Shown: piece after piece, positions 36,228 through 45,289 of the stretch
Layout of the letters: each line of letters opens with the position of its first letter
How positions within the stretch are numbered: position 1 is the stretch's first letter
Origin: Streptomyces sp. NWU339
GTDB lineage: Bacteria; Actinomycetota; Actinomycetes; Streptomycetales; Streptomycetaceae
Assembly: GCF_003143855.1 (NCBI RefSeq)
Contig: NZ_QFRK01000015.1
Coordinates: 26,444 to 90,443 of the forward strand
DNA: 64,000 nucleotides
Direction: 5' to 3'
Notes under the pieces: generated by a model
The model's input: the letters and a program-made list of their open reading frames with translations, nothing else
The model's database searches: none
What the model was told of the DNA's origin: nothing
Translations under genes and position numbers: made by a program

Positions 36228-37901
36228 ATGAGAACTGCCGTCGTCCACGCGGCCGCCGGGTCCTTGCTGTTCACCACCCTGGCCGTCGCACCGACCGGCA
36301 GCGCCACCGCCGCCCCGGGCGCCACCGCCCCGGCCGCCGTCGCGGCCCCGGACGCCCCCGGCGCAGCCGAGCTGCGCGGCACCGCGGTGGCCGCCGCGCG
36401 CGCCGCGGCCGAGGGCATCGAGTTCGGCGCCTGCCCGGACGCGCAGGACCTGCCCGGCACCATCGAGTGCGGCACGGTCACCGTCCCGCTCGACTACGCC
36501 CACCCGCACGGCAGGCAGATCGAACTCGCCGTCAGCCGCGTCCGGGCCACCGGGAAGGACCCGGACAACGACAAGCGCAAGGTGCCCCGGCAGGGCGCCC
36601 TGGTCCACAACCCGGGCGGGCCGGGCGCCGACGGCACGTACTTCCCGCTCATCGGCCTGCTCCCCGAGTGGAAGCGGATCGCGGGGGCCTACGACCTCGT
36701 CGGCTACGCCCCGCGCGGGGTGGGCCGGTCCGCCCCGCTGTCCTGCGAGGACCCGGAGAAGTCCGTCCAGGGCCCCACACGGGCGCCGGCGCACCCCTCG
36801 GAGTCGTACAAGCGCGAGCGCATCGCGCGGGCCGAGGCGTATGCGCGCGGCTGCGCGGAGCGGGTCGGCGGCGCGCTCCGGCACTACCACTCCCTGAACA
36901 ACGCGCGCGACCTGGACGTGCTGCGCGCCGCGCTGAAGGAGCCTCGGCTGACGTTCCTGGGGGCGTCGTACGGGACCTACTTCGGGGCGCTGTACGCCAC
37001 GATGTTCCCCTCGCACGTCCGGCGGATGGTGTTCGACTCGGCGGTGCACCCGGACCCGGAGCAGATCTGGTACCGCAACAACCTCGACCAGTCGGCGGCG
37101 TTCGAGGACCGCTGGGCGGACTTCCGGACATGGGCGGCCCGGCACCACGACGTGTACGGGCTCGGCGACACGCCCGCGGAGGTGCACCGCAGCTACGAGA
37201 AGGTGAGCGCGCGGCTCGCCCGGGAACCGGCGGGCGGGAAGGTGGGCCCGGGGCAGTTGCAGTCGGCTTTCCTGCAGACCGGGTACTACGACGACCACTG
37301 GCCGCATCGCGCGCACGCCCTGTCGGCCTATCTGAAGGGCGATCCGGGGCCGCTGATCGAGCAGGCGGAGCCGCAGCCCGAGGCGGCGGTGGAGACGGAG
37401 AACTCGCGGGCGGTCTACGTCGCCGTGGAGTGCAACGACGCGCCCTGGCCGACGGACTGGGCGGTGTGGGACCGGGACAACACCCGGCTCGCCCGCCGGG
37501 CGCCGTTCGAGACCTGGGCCAACGTGTGGACGAATCTGCCGTGCGCCTTCTGGCCGGAGCCCCGGCAGCAGCCGCTGGACGTCCGGACCGGGGCGGGTGA
37601 GCTGCCGCCGACGCTGATCCTGGCGGCCGAGCGGGACGCGGCGACCCCGTACGACGGGGCGCTGGAACTGCACCGGCGGCTCGCGGGGTCGGCGCTGGTG
37701 ACCGAGCGGGACACCGGCACCCATGGTGTCGCGGGCGGCCCCAACGCCTGTGTGAACGGCCACCTGGAGGCGTACCTGCTGACCGGCCGGGTCCCGGGGC
37801 GGCGCGCGTCCTGCGCGCCGCGCCCGGAACCGGAGCCACGGGCGGAACCGGGGCCGGAGCCGCGTACGGAGACGGAACCGGAGCCCCGGCCCGCCGCCTG
37901 A
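36228..37901 (+). CDS. Secreted alpha/beta-hydrolase, tripeptidyl aminopeptidase-like
   Basis: This 557-residue precursor has a Sec signal peptide (about 1-29, cleavage after ATA) and an alpha/beta-hydrolase domain of the Streptomyces Tap/SlpD type. The oxyanion region is VHNPGGPGADG, the nucleophile elbow GASYGTYFG, the acid ERDAATP, and the catalytic His GTHGVAGG. A C-terminal lid-type domain ends in GRVPGRRASC. The last 35 residues are Glu-Pro-Arg repeats, a likely wall-spanning or disordered tail. GAAAGGGA precedes ATG 36228. It probably trims peptides outside the cell. Its stop abuts that of hemQ (convergent). Confidence 0.92.
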   Translation: MRTAVVHAAAGSLLFTTLAVAPTGSATAAPGATAPAAVAAPDAPGAAELRGTAVAAARAAAEGIEFGACPDAQDLPGTIECGTVTVPLDYAHPHGRQIELAVSRVRATGKDPDNDKRKVPRQGALVHNPGGPGADGTYFPLIGLLPEWKRIAGAYDLVGYAPRGVGRSAPLSCEDPEKSVQGPTRAPAHPSESYKRERIARAEAYARGCAERVGGALRHYHSLNNARDLDVLRAALKEPRLTFLGASYGTYFGALYATMFPSHVRRMVFDSAVHPDPEQIWYRNNLDQSAAFEDRWADFRTWAARHHDVYGLGDTPAEVHRSYEKVSARLAREPAGGKVGPGQLQSAFLQTGYYDDHWPHRAHALSAYLKGDPGPLIEQAEPQPEAAVETENSRAVYVAVECNDAPWPTDWAVWDRDNTRLARRAPFETWANVWTNLPCAFWPEPRQQPLDVRTGAGELPPTLILAAERDAATPYDGALELHRRLAGSALVTERDTGTHGVAGGPNACVNGHLEAYLLTGRVPGRRASCAPRPEPEPRAEPGPEPRTETEPEPRPAA

Positions 37902-38633
37902 TCAGGCGAGGCCGGCGACCAGTTCGGCGATGTCCTTGCGGCGGCCCGTGTAGAACGGGACCTCCTCACGGACGTGCATCCGGGCCTCGGAGCCGCGCAG
38001 GTGCCGCATGAGGTCGACGATGCGGTACAGCTCGTCGGCCTCGAAGGCGAGGACCCACTCGTAGTCGCCGAGGGAGAACGAGGGGACCGTGTTGGCGCGC
38101 ACGTCGGGGAAGCCGCGGGCCATCTTGCCGTGGTCGGCGAGCATGCGGCGGCGGTCCTCGTCGGGCAGCAGGTACCAGTCGTACGAACGCACGAAGGGGT
38201 ACACGCTCACGTACGCGCGGGGCTCCTCGTCGGCGAGGAACGCCGGGATGTGCGAGCGGTTGAACTCGGCGGGGCGGTGCAGTGCCATGTTCGACCACAC
38301 CGGCTCGAGGGCCCGGCCCAGCTCGGTGCGGCGGAACAGGTTGTACGCCTCCTGGAGCTGGTCGCTGCTCTCGGAGTGCCACCAGATCATGAGATCGGCG
38401 TCGGCGCGCAGACCGGAGACGTCGTACGTCCCGCGGACGACGACGTCCTTGGCGGCGAGCTGGTCGAACAGCTCCTGGACCTCGTCGGCGTACCCGGCGC
38501 GGTCCTCGGGCAGCACGTCCTTCAGCTTGAAGACGGACCAGAGGGTGTAGCGGATGACCTCGTTGAGGTCCTTGGCCAGCTTGCCCTTGTTCGGGATCCG
38601 TGCGGGGTCGGGGGTGGTGGTGGCGTCGCTCAT
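37902..38633 (-). CDS. hemQ: Coproheme decarboxylase (chlorite-dismutase-like HemQ)
   Basis: This 243-residue protein converts coproheme to heme b by two oxidative decarboxylations, the final step of the Gram-positive coproporphyrin-dependent pathway. Family blocks are NEVIRYTLWSVFKL, ADADLMIWWHSES, the YVSVYPFVRSYDWYLLPDEDRRRML segment that holds the catalytic Tyr (in the SYDWY part), and LGDYEWVLAFEADEL. It lies 5 bases after hemG on the same strand, so the two steps are co-transcribed. Confidence 0.96.
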   Translation of the reverse strand: MSDATTTPDPARIPNKGKLAKDLNEVIRYTLWSVFKLKDVLPEDRAGYADEVQELFDQLAAKDVVVRGTYDVSGLRADADLMIWWHSESSDQLQEAYNLFRRTELGRALEPVWSNMALHRPAEFNRSHIPAFLADEEPRAYVSVYPFVRSYDWYLLPDEDRRRMLADHGKMARGFPDVRANTVPSFSLGDYEWVLAFEADELYRIVDLMRHLRGSEARMHVREEVPFYTGRRKDIAELVAGLA

Positions 38634-38638
38634 GTCCC

Positions 38639-40099
38639 TTATTCTCCTGCGCATCCGTGGAGGCTTTGCATCGGGTCGGTGGTGACCTGCCGCACGCCGT
38701 GCGGGAGGTCACCGTGGATCTGGTCGACGGCGGCGTACGCGCTCGCGATGCACGCGGGGATGCCGACGCCGTCGTAGGCCGCGCCGCACACGGCCAGCCC
38801 CGGGAGGGCGGCGAGGTGCTCGCGGATGCGCGCCACGCGCGCGTGGTGGCCGACGGGGTACTGGGGCAGTCCGTCGTGCCAGCGGGTGACGCGGGTGGCC
38901 ACGGGGGTGGCGTCCAGGCCGGTGGCGGCCTTCAGGTCGTGCCGGGAGACCTCGACGAGGTCGGCGTCGTCACGGCGGAGGATCTCCGTCTCGCCGTGCC
39001 GGCCGACGGAGGTGCGCAGGACGGTGAGGCCGGGGTCCTCCTCGGCGACCCAGCCCCATTTGTGCGAGGCGAACGTGGACGCCTTGATGGTGCGGCCGTC
39101 GACCGGCGGCACCAGGAATCCGCTGCCGGCGGGAAGGCCGGTCTCCGCACGGCGGTAGGCGAGCGTGATGAGCGCCATGGAGGCGTATTCGACGCCGGTG
39201 AGCTCGGCGGAGGCCCCGGGGGCCTCGGCGCGCAGCAGCCGCGCGGCCTCCGGGGCGGGCGCGGCGACGACGACCGCGTCGGCGTGCAGCTCCCGCTCCC
39301 CGGCGACCACCCGCCAGCCGCCGGCCGGCTCCCGGCGCAGTTCGGTGACCGGGGTGCCGGTGTGGATCTCCCCGCCGCGTGCCCGCACCGACTCGGCGAC
39401 GGCGAGCGGGAGGGTGCCCACTCCGCCCTCGATGCCCATGAACACCGGACCGGTCTGCTGCGCGGCGGCGGCCCTGGCCTGGATCTCCCGTACCCCTTCG
39501 GTCAGGGAGGTGTGGGCGCGCGCGGCCTCGAACAGCTGGGGGACCGCCGCGCGCATCGAGATGCGGTACGCGTCGCCCGCGTACACCCCGCCCAGCAGGG
39601 GCTCGACCAGTCGGTCGACGACCTCGCGGCCCAGCCGGGCCGCCACGTACTCGCCGACGGCGATGTCGTCGCCGACCTCGGTGCGGGGCAGTTCGGCGTC
39701 GCGCCCGATCCGGGCGAGGCCCTCGTCGGAGAGCACACCGGCCAGGGCGGCGGCCGTGCCGGGGACGCCCATGACATGGTCCTTGGGCATGGGGCGCAGG
39801 GCGCCGCGGGTCCACAGCGAGGCGGACGCCGTGGCCGGGGGCTGGAGCCGGTCGGTGAGACCCACCTCGCGGGCGAGAGCCACCGCCTCCGGGCGGCGGG
39901 CCAGCATCGACTCGGCGCCGAGGTCCACGCGCGCGCCCGCGATCTCGCCGGGCAGCAGCTTGCCGCCGACCCGGCCCGAGGCCTCCAGCACGGTCACCCG
40001 CGCCCCGCGTCCGAGCAGCCGGTGCGCGGCGGCCAGACCGGCGATGCCGGCTCCCACGACGACGACCTGCTGTTCCGCGCCCGCACGTGATCCGCTCAT
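38639..40099 (-). CDS. hemG: Coproporphyrinogen III oxidase (HemG/HemY/CgoX type)
   Basis: This 486-residue FAD enzyme oxidises coproporphyrinogen III to coproporphyrin III in actinobacteria; older annotation calls it protoporphyrinogen oxidase. The FAD Rossmann motif is VVVVGAGIAGLAAAHRLLGRGARVTVLEAS, then GGKL and LGAESMLAR. The C-terminal second FAD segment is LAVCGAAYDGVGIPACIASA. Full length, with no signal peptide. It is the first gene of the hemG-hemQ operon. Confidence 0.96.
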   Translation of the reverse strand: MSGSRAGAEQQVVVVGAGIAGLAAAHRLLGRGARVTVLEASGRVGGKLLPGEIAGARVDLGAESMLARRPEAVALAREVGLTDRLQPPATASASLWTRGALRPMPKDHVMGVPGTAAALAGVLSDEGLARIGRDAELPRTEVGDDIAVGEYVAARLGREVVDRLVEPLLGGVYAGDAYRISMRAAVPQLFEAARAHTSLTEGVREIQARAAAAQQTGPVFMGIEGGVGTLPLAVAESVRARGGEIHTGTPVTELRREPAGGWRVVAGERELHADAVVVAAPAPEAARLLRAEAPGASAELTGVEYASMALITLAYRRAETGLPAGSGFLVPPVDGRTIKASTFASHKWGWVAEEDPGLTVLRTSVGRHGETEILRRDDADLVEVSRHDLKAATGLDATPVATRVTRWHDGLPQYPVGHHARVARIREHLAALPGLAVCGAAYDGVGIPACIASAYAAVDQIHGDLPHGVRQVTTDPMQSLHGCAGE

Positions 40100-40255
40100 G
40101 GCTCCACCCTCTCAGACTCGCCCCGCGGTCTCGCCAGGGCCATCCGGCCCTGGCGAGTCCCTACCGTGACCGCTTCGGGACCGTTTCGCGCCAACGTTCG
40201 GCCCGCCCCCGGCGTCGAAGGAACGTCAGTGGTCACGACCCCTGGGGGGAACCGC

Positions 40256-41281
40256 ATGCGCACACGACGACCCGCACGACCCGTACGAGCCGGCCGACCG
40301 GTCCACGCGATGGCCGGTCTGCTGCTGGCCGCCGCTCTCGTCCTGACCGGATGCGGCGCCTCGGACACCGACTCCGGCGCGGCCTCGGCCGCCGACCAGA
40401 AGGCCGCAGCCCCGCGGGCGGACGCCCCGGCGGGCACGGAGGAAGCGGCGGGAGAAGCAGCAGGGGAAGCAGCGAAGGACGGGGCGCCCGGCGGCTCGTC
40501 GGCGGACGGCCCGCGGGCGACCGCGCCGCCCTCGAACAGGAGCGGCACGGCCCACATCATCCGCACCGCCTCCCTGACCGTGCAGGTCAAGGACGCGCCG
40601 AAGGCCCTGGACGAGGCCCGCACGGCCACCGAGAACGCGGGCGGCTACATCGGCAACGAGACCACCCGTCGGGACGAGGAGGGCCACGAGCACACGCGCG
40701 TGGTGCTGCGCGTGCCCGTCGAGAAGTACGAGGAGGTACTCACGGAGCTCGAGGGCGCCGGCAAGCTCGTCGAACGCAGCGCGAAGGCGAAGGACGTCAC
40801 CGACCAGGTCGTCGACGTGGAGAGCCGGATCAAGACGCAGCGCGCCAGCGTGGCCCGGATCCGCGAACTGATGGACCGGGCCACCCGGCTCAGCGACGTG
40901 GTCACCCTGGAGGGCGAACTCAGCACCCGCCAGGCCGACCTGGAGGCGCTGCTCGCCCGGCAGGAGTCCCTGAAGGACCGCACCAGCCTCGCCACCATCA
41001 CCCTGTCCCTGTCCGAGACGCCGGTGGAACGGCCCGCGCAGGACGACGACCCCGGGTTCCTGGACGCGCTCGCCGGCGGCTGGGCGGCGTTCGTGACGAT
41101 GCTGCGCTGGATCGCGGTGGCGCTGGGCGCGGTGCTGCCGTTCGCCGCGGTGGCGGCGCTGCTCGCCCTCCTGTGGCTGAAGGCCGTACGCCCCAGGCTG
41201 TCCCGCCGCACGCGGCCCGCGCCGATGCCCGCGCCGCTGTCCGCGCCCGCGCCGGCTCGGGCACCGGAGGAGACGCCGTAG
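40256..41281 (+). CDS. DUF4349 lipoprotein
   Basis: This 341-residue protein has a lipobox VLTGC (Cys about 33), an Ala/Gly/Glu-rich linker, then a DUF4349 domain: IRTASLTVQVKDAPKALDEARTATENAGGYIGNE, VVLRVPVEKYEEVLTEL, and a coiled coil with the DQVVDVESRIKTQRASVARIRELM motif. A membrane helix at about 282-305 and a basic Pro-rich cytosolic tail end it. GGGGGGA precedes ATG 40256. Function unknown; envelope-located, anchored at both ends. Confidence 0.9.
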   Translation: MRTRRPARPVRAGRPVHAMAGLLLAAALVLTGCGASDTDSGAASAADQKAAAPRADAPAGTEEAAGEAAGEAAKDGAPGGSSADGPRATAPPSNRSGTAHIIRTASLTVQVKDAPKALDEARTATENAGGYIGNETTRRDEEGHEHTRVVLRVPVEKYEEVLTELEGAGKLVERSAKAKDVTDQVVDVESRIKTQRASVARIRELMDRATRLSDVVTLEGELSTRQADLEALLARQESLKDRTSLATITLSLSETPVERPAQDDDPGFLDALAGGWAAFVTMLRWIAVALGAVLPFAAVAALLALLWLKAVRPRLSRRTRPAPMPAPLSAPAPARAPEETP

Positions 41282-41320
41282 GGCCGGACCCGAAGTGCGC
41301 GGCCCCCGTAGCGTGTTCGT

Positions 41321-42799
41321 ATGAGCACGAGCGAGCACACGAGCCGGAGCACGAGTACGAACACGCGCACGTCCGCGGCCCCGGGCGCGCGGGAGCGTCT
41401 GGTGGTGATCGGCGGGGACGCCGCGGGGATGGCCGCGGCGTCCCGGGCGCGTCGGCTGAAGGGTCCGGACGAGCTGGAGATCGTGGCGTTCGAGCGCGGT
41501 CGCTTCACCTCGTTCTCGGCCTGCGGCATCCCCTACTGGGTGGGCGGTGACATCACCGATCGGGACACCCTGATCGCCCGTACGCCCGAGGAGCACCGCG
41601 CGCGGGACATCGACCTGCGGCTGCGCACCGAGGTCACGGAGATCGACCCGGACCGGGGGCGGGTACGCGCGCGGGACGTCGAGTCGGGGGCGGAGTCCTG
41701 GACGTCGTACGACAAGCTCGTGATCGCGACCGGCGCGCGGCCGATCCGCCCGGAACTGCCCGGCATGGACGCCCCCGGGGTGCACGGCGTGCAGACCCTG
41801 GACGACGGCCAGGCGCTGCTGGACACGCTGGCCCGCACCGACGGCCGCCGCGCGGTGGTCGTCGGTGCGGGGTACATCGGCGTGGAGATGGCCGAGGCCA
41901 TGATCAACCGCGGCTACGAGGTGACGGTCGTCAACCGGGGCCGGGAACCCATGGCGACCCTGGACCCCGACATGGGGCTCCTGGTGCACAAGGCGATGGA
42001 GGGCCTGGGCATCACCATGGTGAACGACACCGAGGTCACCGGGCTGGTCACCGGGGACGACGGCAGGGTGCGGGCCGTGGCCACCGCGGACGCCCGGTAC
42101 CCGGCGGACGTGGTGGTGCTCGGCATCGGGGTGCGGCCCGAGACCGACCTGGCACGGGCGGCGGGGCTGCCCCTGGGGGAACACGGCGGTCTGCTCACCG
42201 ACCGGTCGATGCGGGTGCGCGGGCACGAGAACGTCTGGGCGGGCGGCGACTGCGTGGAGGTGCTCGACCTGATCTCCGGGCAGGAGCGGCACATCCCGCT
42301 GGGCACGCACGCCAACAAGCACGGCCAGATCATCGGCTCGAACGTCGGCGGCGACTACGCCACCTTCCCGGGCGTGGTCGGTACGGCGGTCAGCAAGGTC
42401 TGCGACCTGGAGATCGCGCGCACGGGCCTGCGGGAGAAGGACGCCCACCGCGCGGGGCTGCGGTTCGAGGCGGTCACCATCGAGTCGACCAGCCGCGCCG
42501 GCTACTACCCGAACGCCTCCCCCATGACGGTGAAGATGCTCGCCGAGCTGCGCACGGGCCGCCTCCTCGGTGTCCAGATCGTCGGCCGGGAGGGTGCGGG
42601 CAAGCGCGTCGACATCGCGGCGGTCGCCCTCACCGCCGGGATGACGGTGGAGCAGATGACGATGCTGGACCTGGGCTATGCGCCGCCCTTCTCCCCCACC
42701 TGGGACCCGGTCCTGGTGGCGGCCCGCAAGGCGACGGCGAGAATCCGCGCCACGGCGGGAGGCCCGACGCCCCCTGCCGGCCCTACGCGGTCCCGTTGA
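41321..42799 (+). CDS. FAD-dependent pyridine nucleotide-disulfide oxidoreductase (CoA-disulfide reductase/NADH oxidase type)
   Basis: The protein has 492 residues. FAD motif LVVIGGDAAGMAAASRARR, the single redox-active Cys in FSACGIPYWVGG, the NAD(P)H motif AVVVGAGYIGVEMAEAM, and the second FAD site VWAGGDCVEV are present. The C-terminal dimerisation domain includes YYPNASPMTVKML. Members reduce CoA disulfides, polysulfides or oxygen. A Ser/Thr-rich leader of 24 residues precedes the FAD domain, so the true start could be later. Its 3' end overlaps the converging next gene by 17 bases. Confidence 0.9.
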   Translation: MSTSEHTSRSTSTNTRTSAAPGARERLVVIGGDAAGMAAASRARRLKGPDELEIVAFERGRFTSFSACGIPYWVGGDITDRDTLIARTPEEHRARDIDLRLRTEVTEIDPDRGRVRARDVESGAESWTSYDKLVIATGARPIRPELPGMDAPGVHGVQTLDDGQALLDTLARTDGRRAVVVGAGYIGVEMAEAMINRGYEVTVVNRGREPMATLDPDMGLLVHKAMEGLGITMVNDTEVTGLVTGDDGRVRAVATADARYPADVVVLGIGVRPETDLARAAGLPLGEHGGLLTDRSMRVRGHENVWAGGDCVEVLDLISGQERHIPLGTHANKHGQIIGSNVGGDYATFPGVVGTAVSKVCDLEIARTGLREKDAHRAGLRFEAVTIESTSRAGYYPNASPMTVKMLAELRTGRLLGVQIVGREGAGKRVDIAAVALTAGMTVEQMTMLDLGYAPPFSPTWDPVLVAARKATARIRATAGGPTPPAGPTRSR

Positions 42800-43193
42800 T
42801 CCGTTCGATCGCCTGCCGCGCCTGCTCGGCCGGAGGCCGCGCCTGGTCGGTGGCGGGCCGGGGCGGCAGGGACGACACGGAGGCACTGGAACCACCGAAG
42901 GCACTCGCGGCGGCGGAGGTTCCGGCCGCGCCGACGGCGGGGGCCGTGCCGGAGGTCACGGCCGGCGGCTGCTCCCCGGCCGGCCGCGCGTGCGCGGCGG
43001 CGGGCCGCGTGGAGCGCAGGCGGTGGCTCACCGCCTCGTCCAGCGTCACCGGCCGCTGCTTCTGGGCGGCGAGCCTTCCCGCCTCCTGGCCGAGCCGGGC
43101 GACATCCTCCCAGGGGAGCCGCACCACGAGCGTGAGTTCCGCCTCACCGTCGGGCAGCGCCTGCACCGCGGCGGTCCCTCGGTCGTCCATCAC
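42783..43193 (-). CDS. Uncharacterised Ala/Pro-rich protein with a short conserved N-terminal domain
   Basis: The protein has 136 residues. The first ~60 (ELTLVVRLPWEDVARLGQEAGRLAAQKQRPVTLDEAVSHRL) look folded. The remainder is low-complexity Ala/Pro/Gly/Ser ending in EQARQAIERINGTA. No family is recognised. Start GTG 43193 or ATG 43190 is preceded by GAGGAAAAC. It overlaps the converging flavoprotein gene by 17 bases and is divergent from the rhomboid gene. Confidence 0.7.
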   Translation of the reverse strand: MMDDRGTAAVQALPDGEAELTLVVRLPWEDVARLGQEAGRLAAQKQRPVTLDEAVSHRLRSTRPAAAHARPAGEQPPAVTSGTAPAVGAAGTSAAASAFGGSSASVSSLPPRPATDQARPPAEQARQAIERINGTA

Positions 43194-43326
43194 ATGTTTT
43201 CCTCACGTGGGCCCCGCGGCCCCCTTCCCTGCGCCGCGGGCGGTTGGGAAGGGATACGCACGGCCGGACGGTGGCGTTCAGCACGGTCCCTGATTCCACC
43301 GGCGGCCGGACGGGCACACGTGGGAT

Positions 43327-44151
43327 GTGGTCATTCCGGTCCATGACGTGAATCCGGCGCGGCGCACCCCCTGGGTGACGTACGCGCTGATCGCCGCGAA
43401 CTTCGTCGCCTTCCTGTTCCTCACGCCCGGTGTCGCCGGTTCGCTGACGGGCAGCGGGAGCAGCCTGGCGGAGTTCTGTCACCTGCAGGCGTTCCTGGAC
43501 CAGTACGCGGCCGTGCCGCGGGAGCTGATCCACCACCAGCTGCCGCGCCTGGTGCCCACCGGCGGCACGGGGGTGGGCCCGCAGGGGCCGGGCTGCCTGG
43601 TGGGACCGCCCGGCTACACCAAGTCGCCCGAGCTGAGCGTGCTGACGGCGATGTTCCTGCACGGCGGCTGGCTGCACCTGCTGGGCAACATGCTCTTCCT
43701 GTGGATCTTCGGCAACAACATCGAGGACCGCATGGGCCGTCTGCGGTACCTGCTGCTCTACCTGGTCTGCGGCTACGCGGCCGCATACGGATTCGCACTC
43801 ACGAACCCCAACGCCACCACCCCCCTGATCGGCGCCTCGGGCGCCATCGCCGGCGTCCTCGGCGCCTACCTGGTCCTCTACCCCAAGGCCCGCGTCTGGG
43901 TCCTCGTCCCCTTCCTGATCTTCCTGCCCCTGCGCCTGCCCGCCTGGACCGTCCTGGGCTTCTGGTTCCTGCTGCAGGCGGCCTACTCCGCCGGCGCGGG
44001 CGTCACCGGCGCCGGGACCGTGGCCTACGCGGCCCACGTGGTCGGCTTCGTCGTCGGCATGCTGATCGCCTGGCCCCTCAAACCGGGCACTCCCCCACCC
44101 CCCGAACCGGCCGGCATCCGCTTCGGACGGCAGGCGCGAGGGGACTGGTAG
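43327..44151 (+). CDS. Rhomboid-family intramembrane serine protease
   Basis: The protein has 274 residues and six predicted membrane helices. The catalytic Ser171 is in the GASGAIAG motif and the His237 in YAAHVVGF. The helix-2 HLLGNMLFLWIFGNNIED supplies the oxyanion Asn121. The second loop EFCHLQAFLDQ and a long Gly/Pro-rich extracytoplasmic loop are typical of the actinobacterial group. It begins at GTG 43327. Substrates are unknown. It is the last gene before the catabolic island. Confidence 0.94.
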   Translation: MVIPVHDVNPARRTPWVTYALIAANFVAFLFLTPGVAGSLTGSGSSLAEFCHLQAFLDQYAAVPRELIHHQLPRLVPTGGTGVGPQGPGCLVGPPGYTKSPELSVLTAMFLHGGWLHLLGNMLFLWIFGNNIEDRMGRLRYLLLYLVCGYAAAYGFALTNPNATTPLIGASGAIAGVLGAYLVLYPKARVWVLVPFLIFLPLRLPAWTVLGFWFLLQAAYSAGAGVTGAGTVAYAAHVVGFVVGMLIAWPLKPGTPPPPEPAGIRFGRQARGDW

Positions 44152-44274
44152 GGCCGCACGCCAGGAACCAGGCTTGTCGAGCTCGGCTTCTCGCCGGCCA
44201 TGGTGCAGCTGGTGAGTGTGGTGATCGGGTCGCCCATGCCCCCGAACAACACCTTCCTGAGCGTTCGTCCAGGA
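44152..44274. other. Gap at the junction of core-like genes and the catabolic island
   Basis: These 123 bases separate the rhomboid gene from the luciferase-like gene (convergent). No inverted repeat or tRNA end was found. Gene content changes sharply here, so an old insertion boundary is plausible but not demonstrated. Confidence 0.4.
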
Positions 44275-45186
44275 TCACAGCCAGCTGCGGGCCGCCACAC
44301 GGTCCAACGTGCTGATCGCGTCGGCCGCACCCTCGAGCTCGTACGGCATCTCGAGGATCGCCTCGTGGAAGCCCAGCTCCGCGTAGCCCGCCAGGTTGTC
44401 CTTGGTGATCGCGCCGGACTTCGGATCGGGCCCGGAACCGAGCTTCACGACGAGTTTCAGCTCGTTGAAGTCGCGGTGGACGTCGTCGCACGCAGCCTTG
44501 AGCCGGGCGATGTGGTCCTCCAGCGCCTCGAGGCTCTGTTTCGCGGGGAGCCAACCGTCGCACGTCAACGCGACGAGACGCATGGCCATCGGACTGAAGC
44601 CTCCCCACAGAAACTCGACCGGTGCCGGAGCCGTGGGCAACATGACGAATGACTTCTCCGCGGGCTGGTCGTCGCCACCGCGCACCACGTAGGTGCGCCG
44701 GCCGCGGGTCAGTAGCTCCCTGATCTCGGCGATGTCCGTCCTGGCCCGGATGCCTCGCTTCTCGAAGGGCATGCCGACAGCGTCGTACTCGTCGCGGAGC
44801 CACCCTGTGCCGACACCGAGCGACAGGGGACGTTCGGTGAGCCACGACATGGTGGCGAGCTGCTTGGCGAGCAGGGTCGGGTTGCGCAGTGTCGCGATGA
44901 TGACGCTGGTCCCGAAGCGCGCCTCGGGGAGCTGGCCGGCGAGCCAGGTGAGCTGGAGGAGAGGATCGAGCCACCAGGTGTCGGCTCGGAAGGGGCGCTG
45001 CCCATCCTCTGTGTGGGGGTACACCGAGGCGCTGGACTCGGGCAGCAGTACGTGATCGCCCACCCAGAACGAGCTGTAACCGAGTTCGAGTGCGGCGTGG
45101 CAGGTCGCGAGCAGCTCGGCCGGGGGCAGTCCTTCACTGGCAAGGGGGAGTCGAACCCCCACCGGAATGACGGGGTTGCTAACCAT
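44275..45186 (-). CDS. Luciferase-like (LLM class) flavin/F420-dependent oxidoreductase
   Basis: The 303-residue LLM-fold protein shows GVRLPLASEGLPPAELLATCHAALELGYSSFWVGDHVLLP, GTSVIIATLRNPTLLAKQLATMSWLTERPLSLGVGTGWLRDEYDAVGMPF and LWGGFSPMAMRLVALTCDGWLP, all typical of the F420-dependent group. It may oxidise or hydroxylate an intermediate or the starting compound of the island pathway. ATG 45186 is preferred because GAGGA lies six bases upstream; earlier in-frame starts lack a site. It is last in the island, 103 bases after the regulator. Confidence 0.88.
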   Translation of the reverse strand: MVSNPVIPVGVRLPLASEGLPPAELLATCHAALELGYSSFWVGDHVLLPESSASVYPHTEDGQRPFRADTWWLDPLLQLTWLAGQLPEARFGTSVIIATLRNPTLLAKQLATMSWLTERPLSLGVGTGWLRDEYDAVGMPFEKRGIRARTDIAEIRELLTRGRRTYVVRGGDDQPAEKSFVMLPTAPAPVEFLWGGFSPMAMRLVALTCDGWLPAKQSLEALEDHIARLKAACDDVHRDFNELKLVVKLGSGPDPKSGAITKDNLAGYAELGFHEAILEMPYELEGAADAISTLDRVAARSWL

Positions 45187-45289
45187 GGGCATTCCTCGGT
45201 TCGTCATAGTCGGCGGAGCTTCGGTGAGAACCCTGGAGCGGGCGTGTGGATCGTGTTGTGGCGACCCAGGCAGCACTGTCCTGTTCCCG

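Noticed and set aside
44152..44274. Possible transposase relic or tRNA end at the island edge
   Set aside because: No inverted repeat, clover-leaf or recognisable protein fragment could be supported in any frame.
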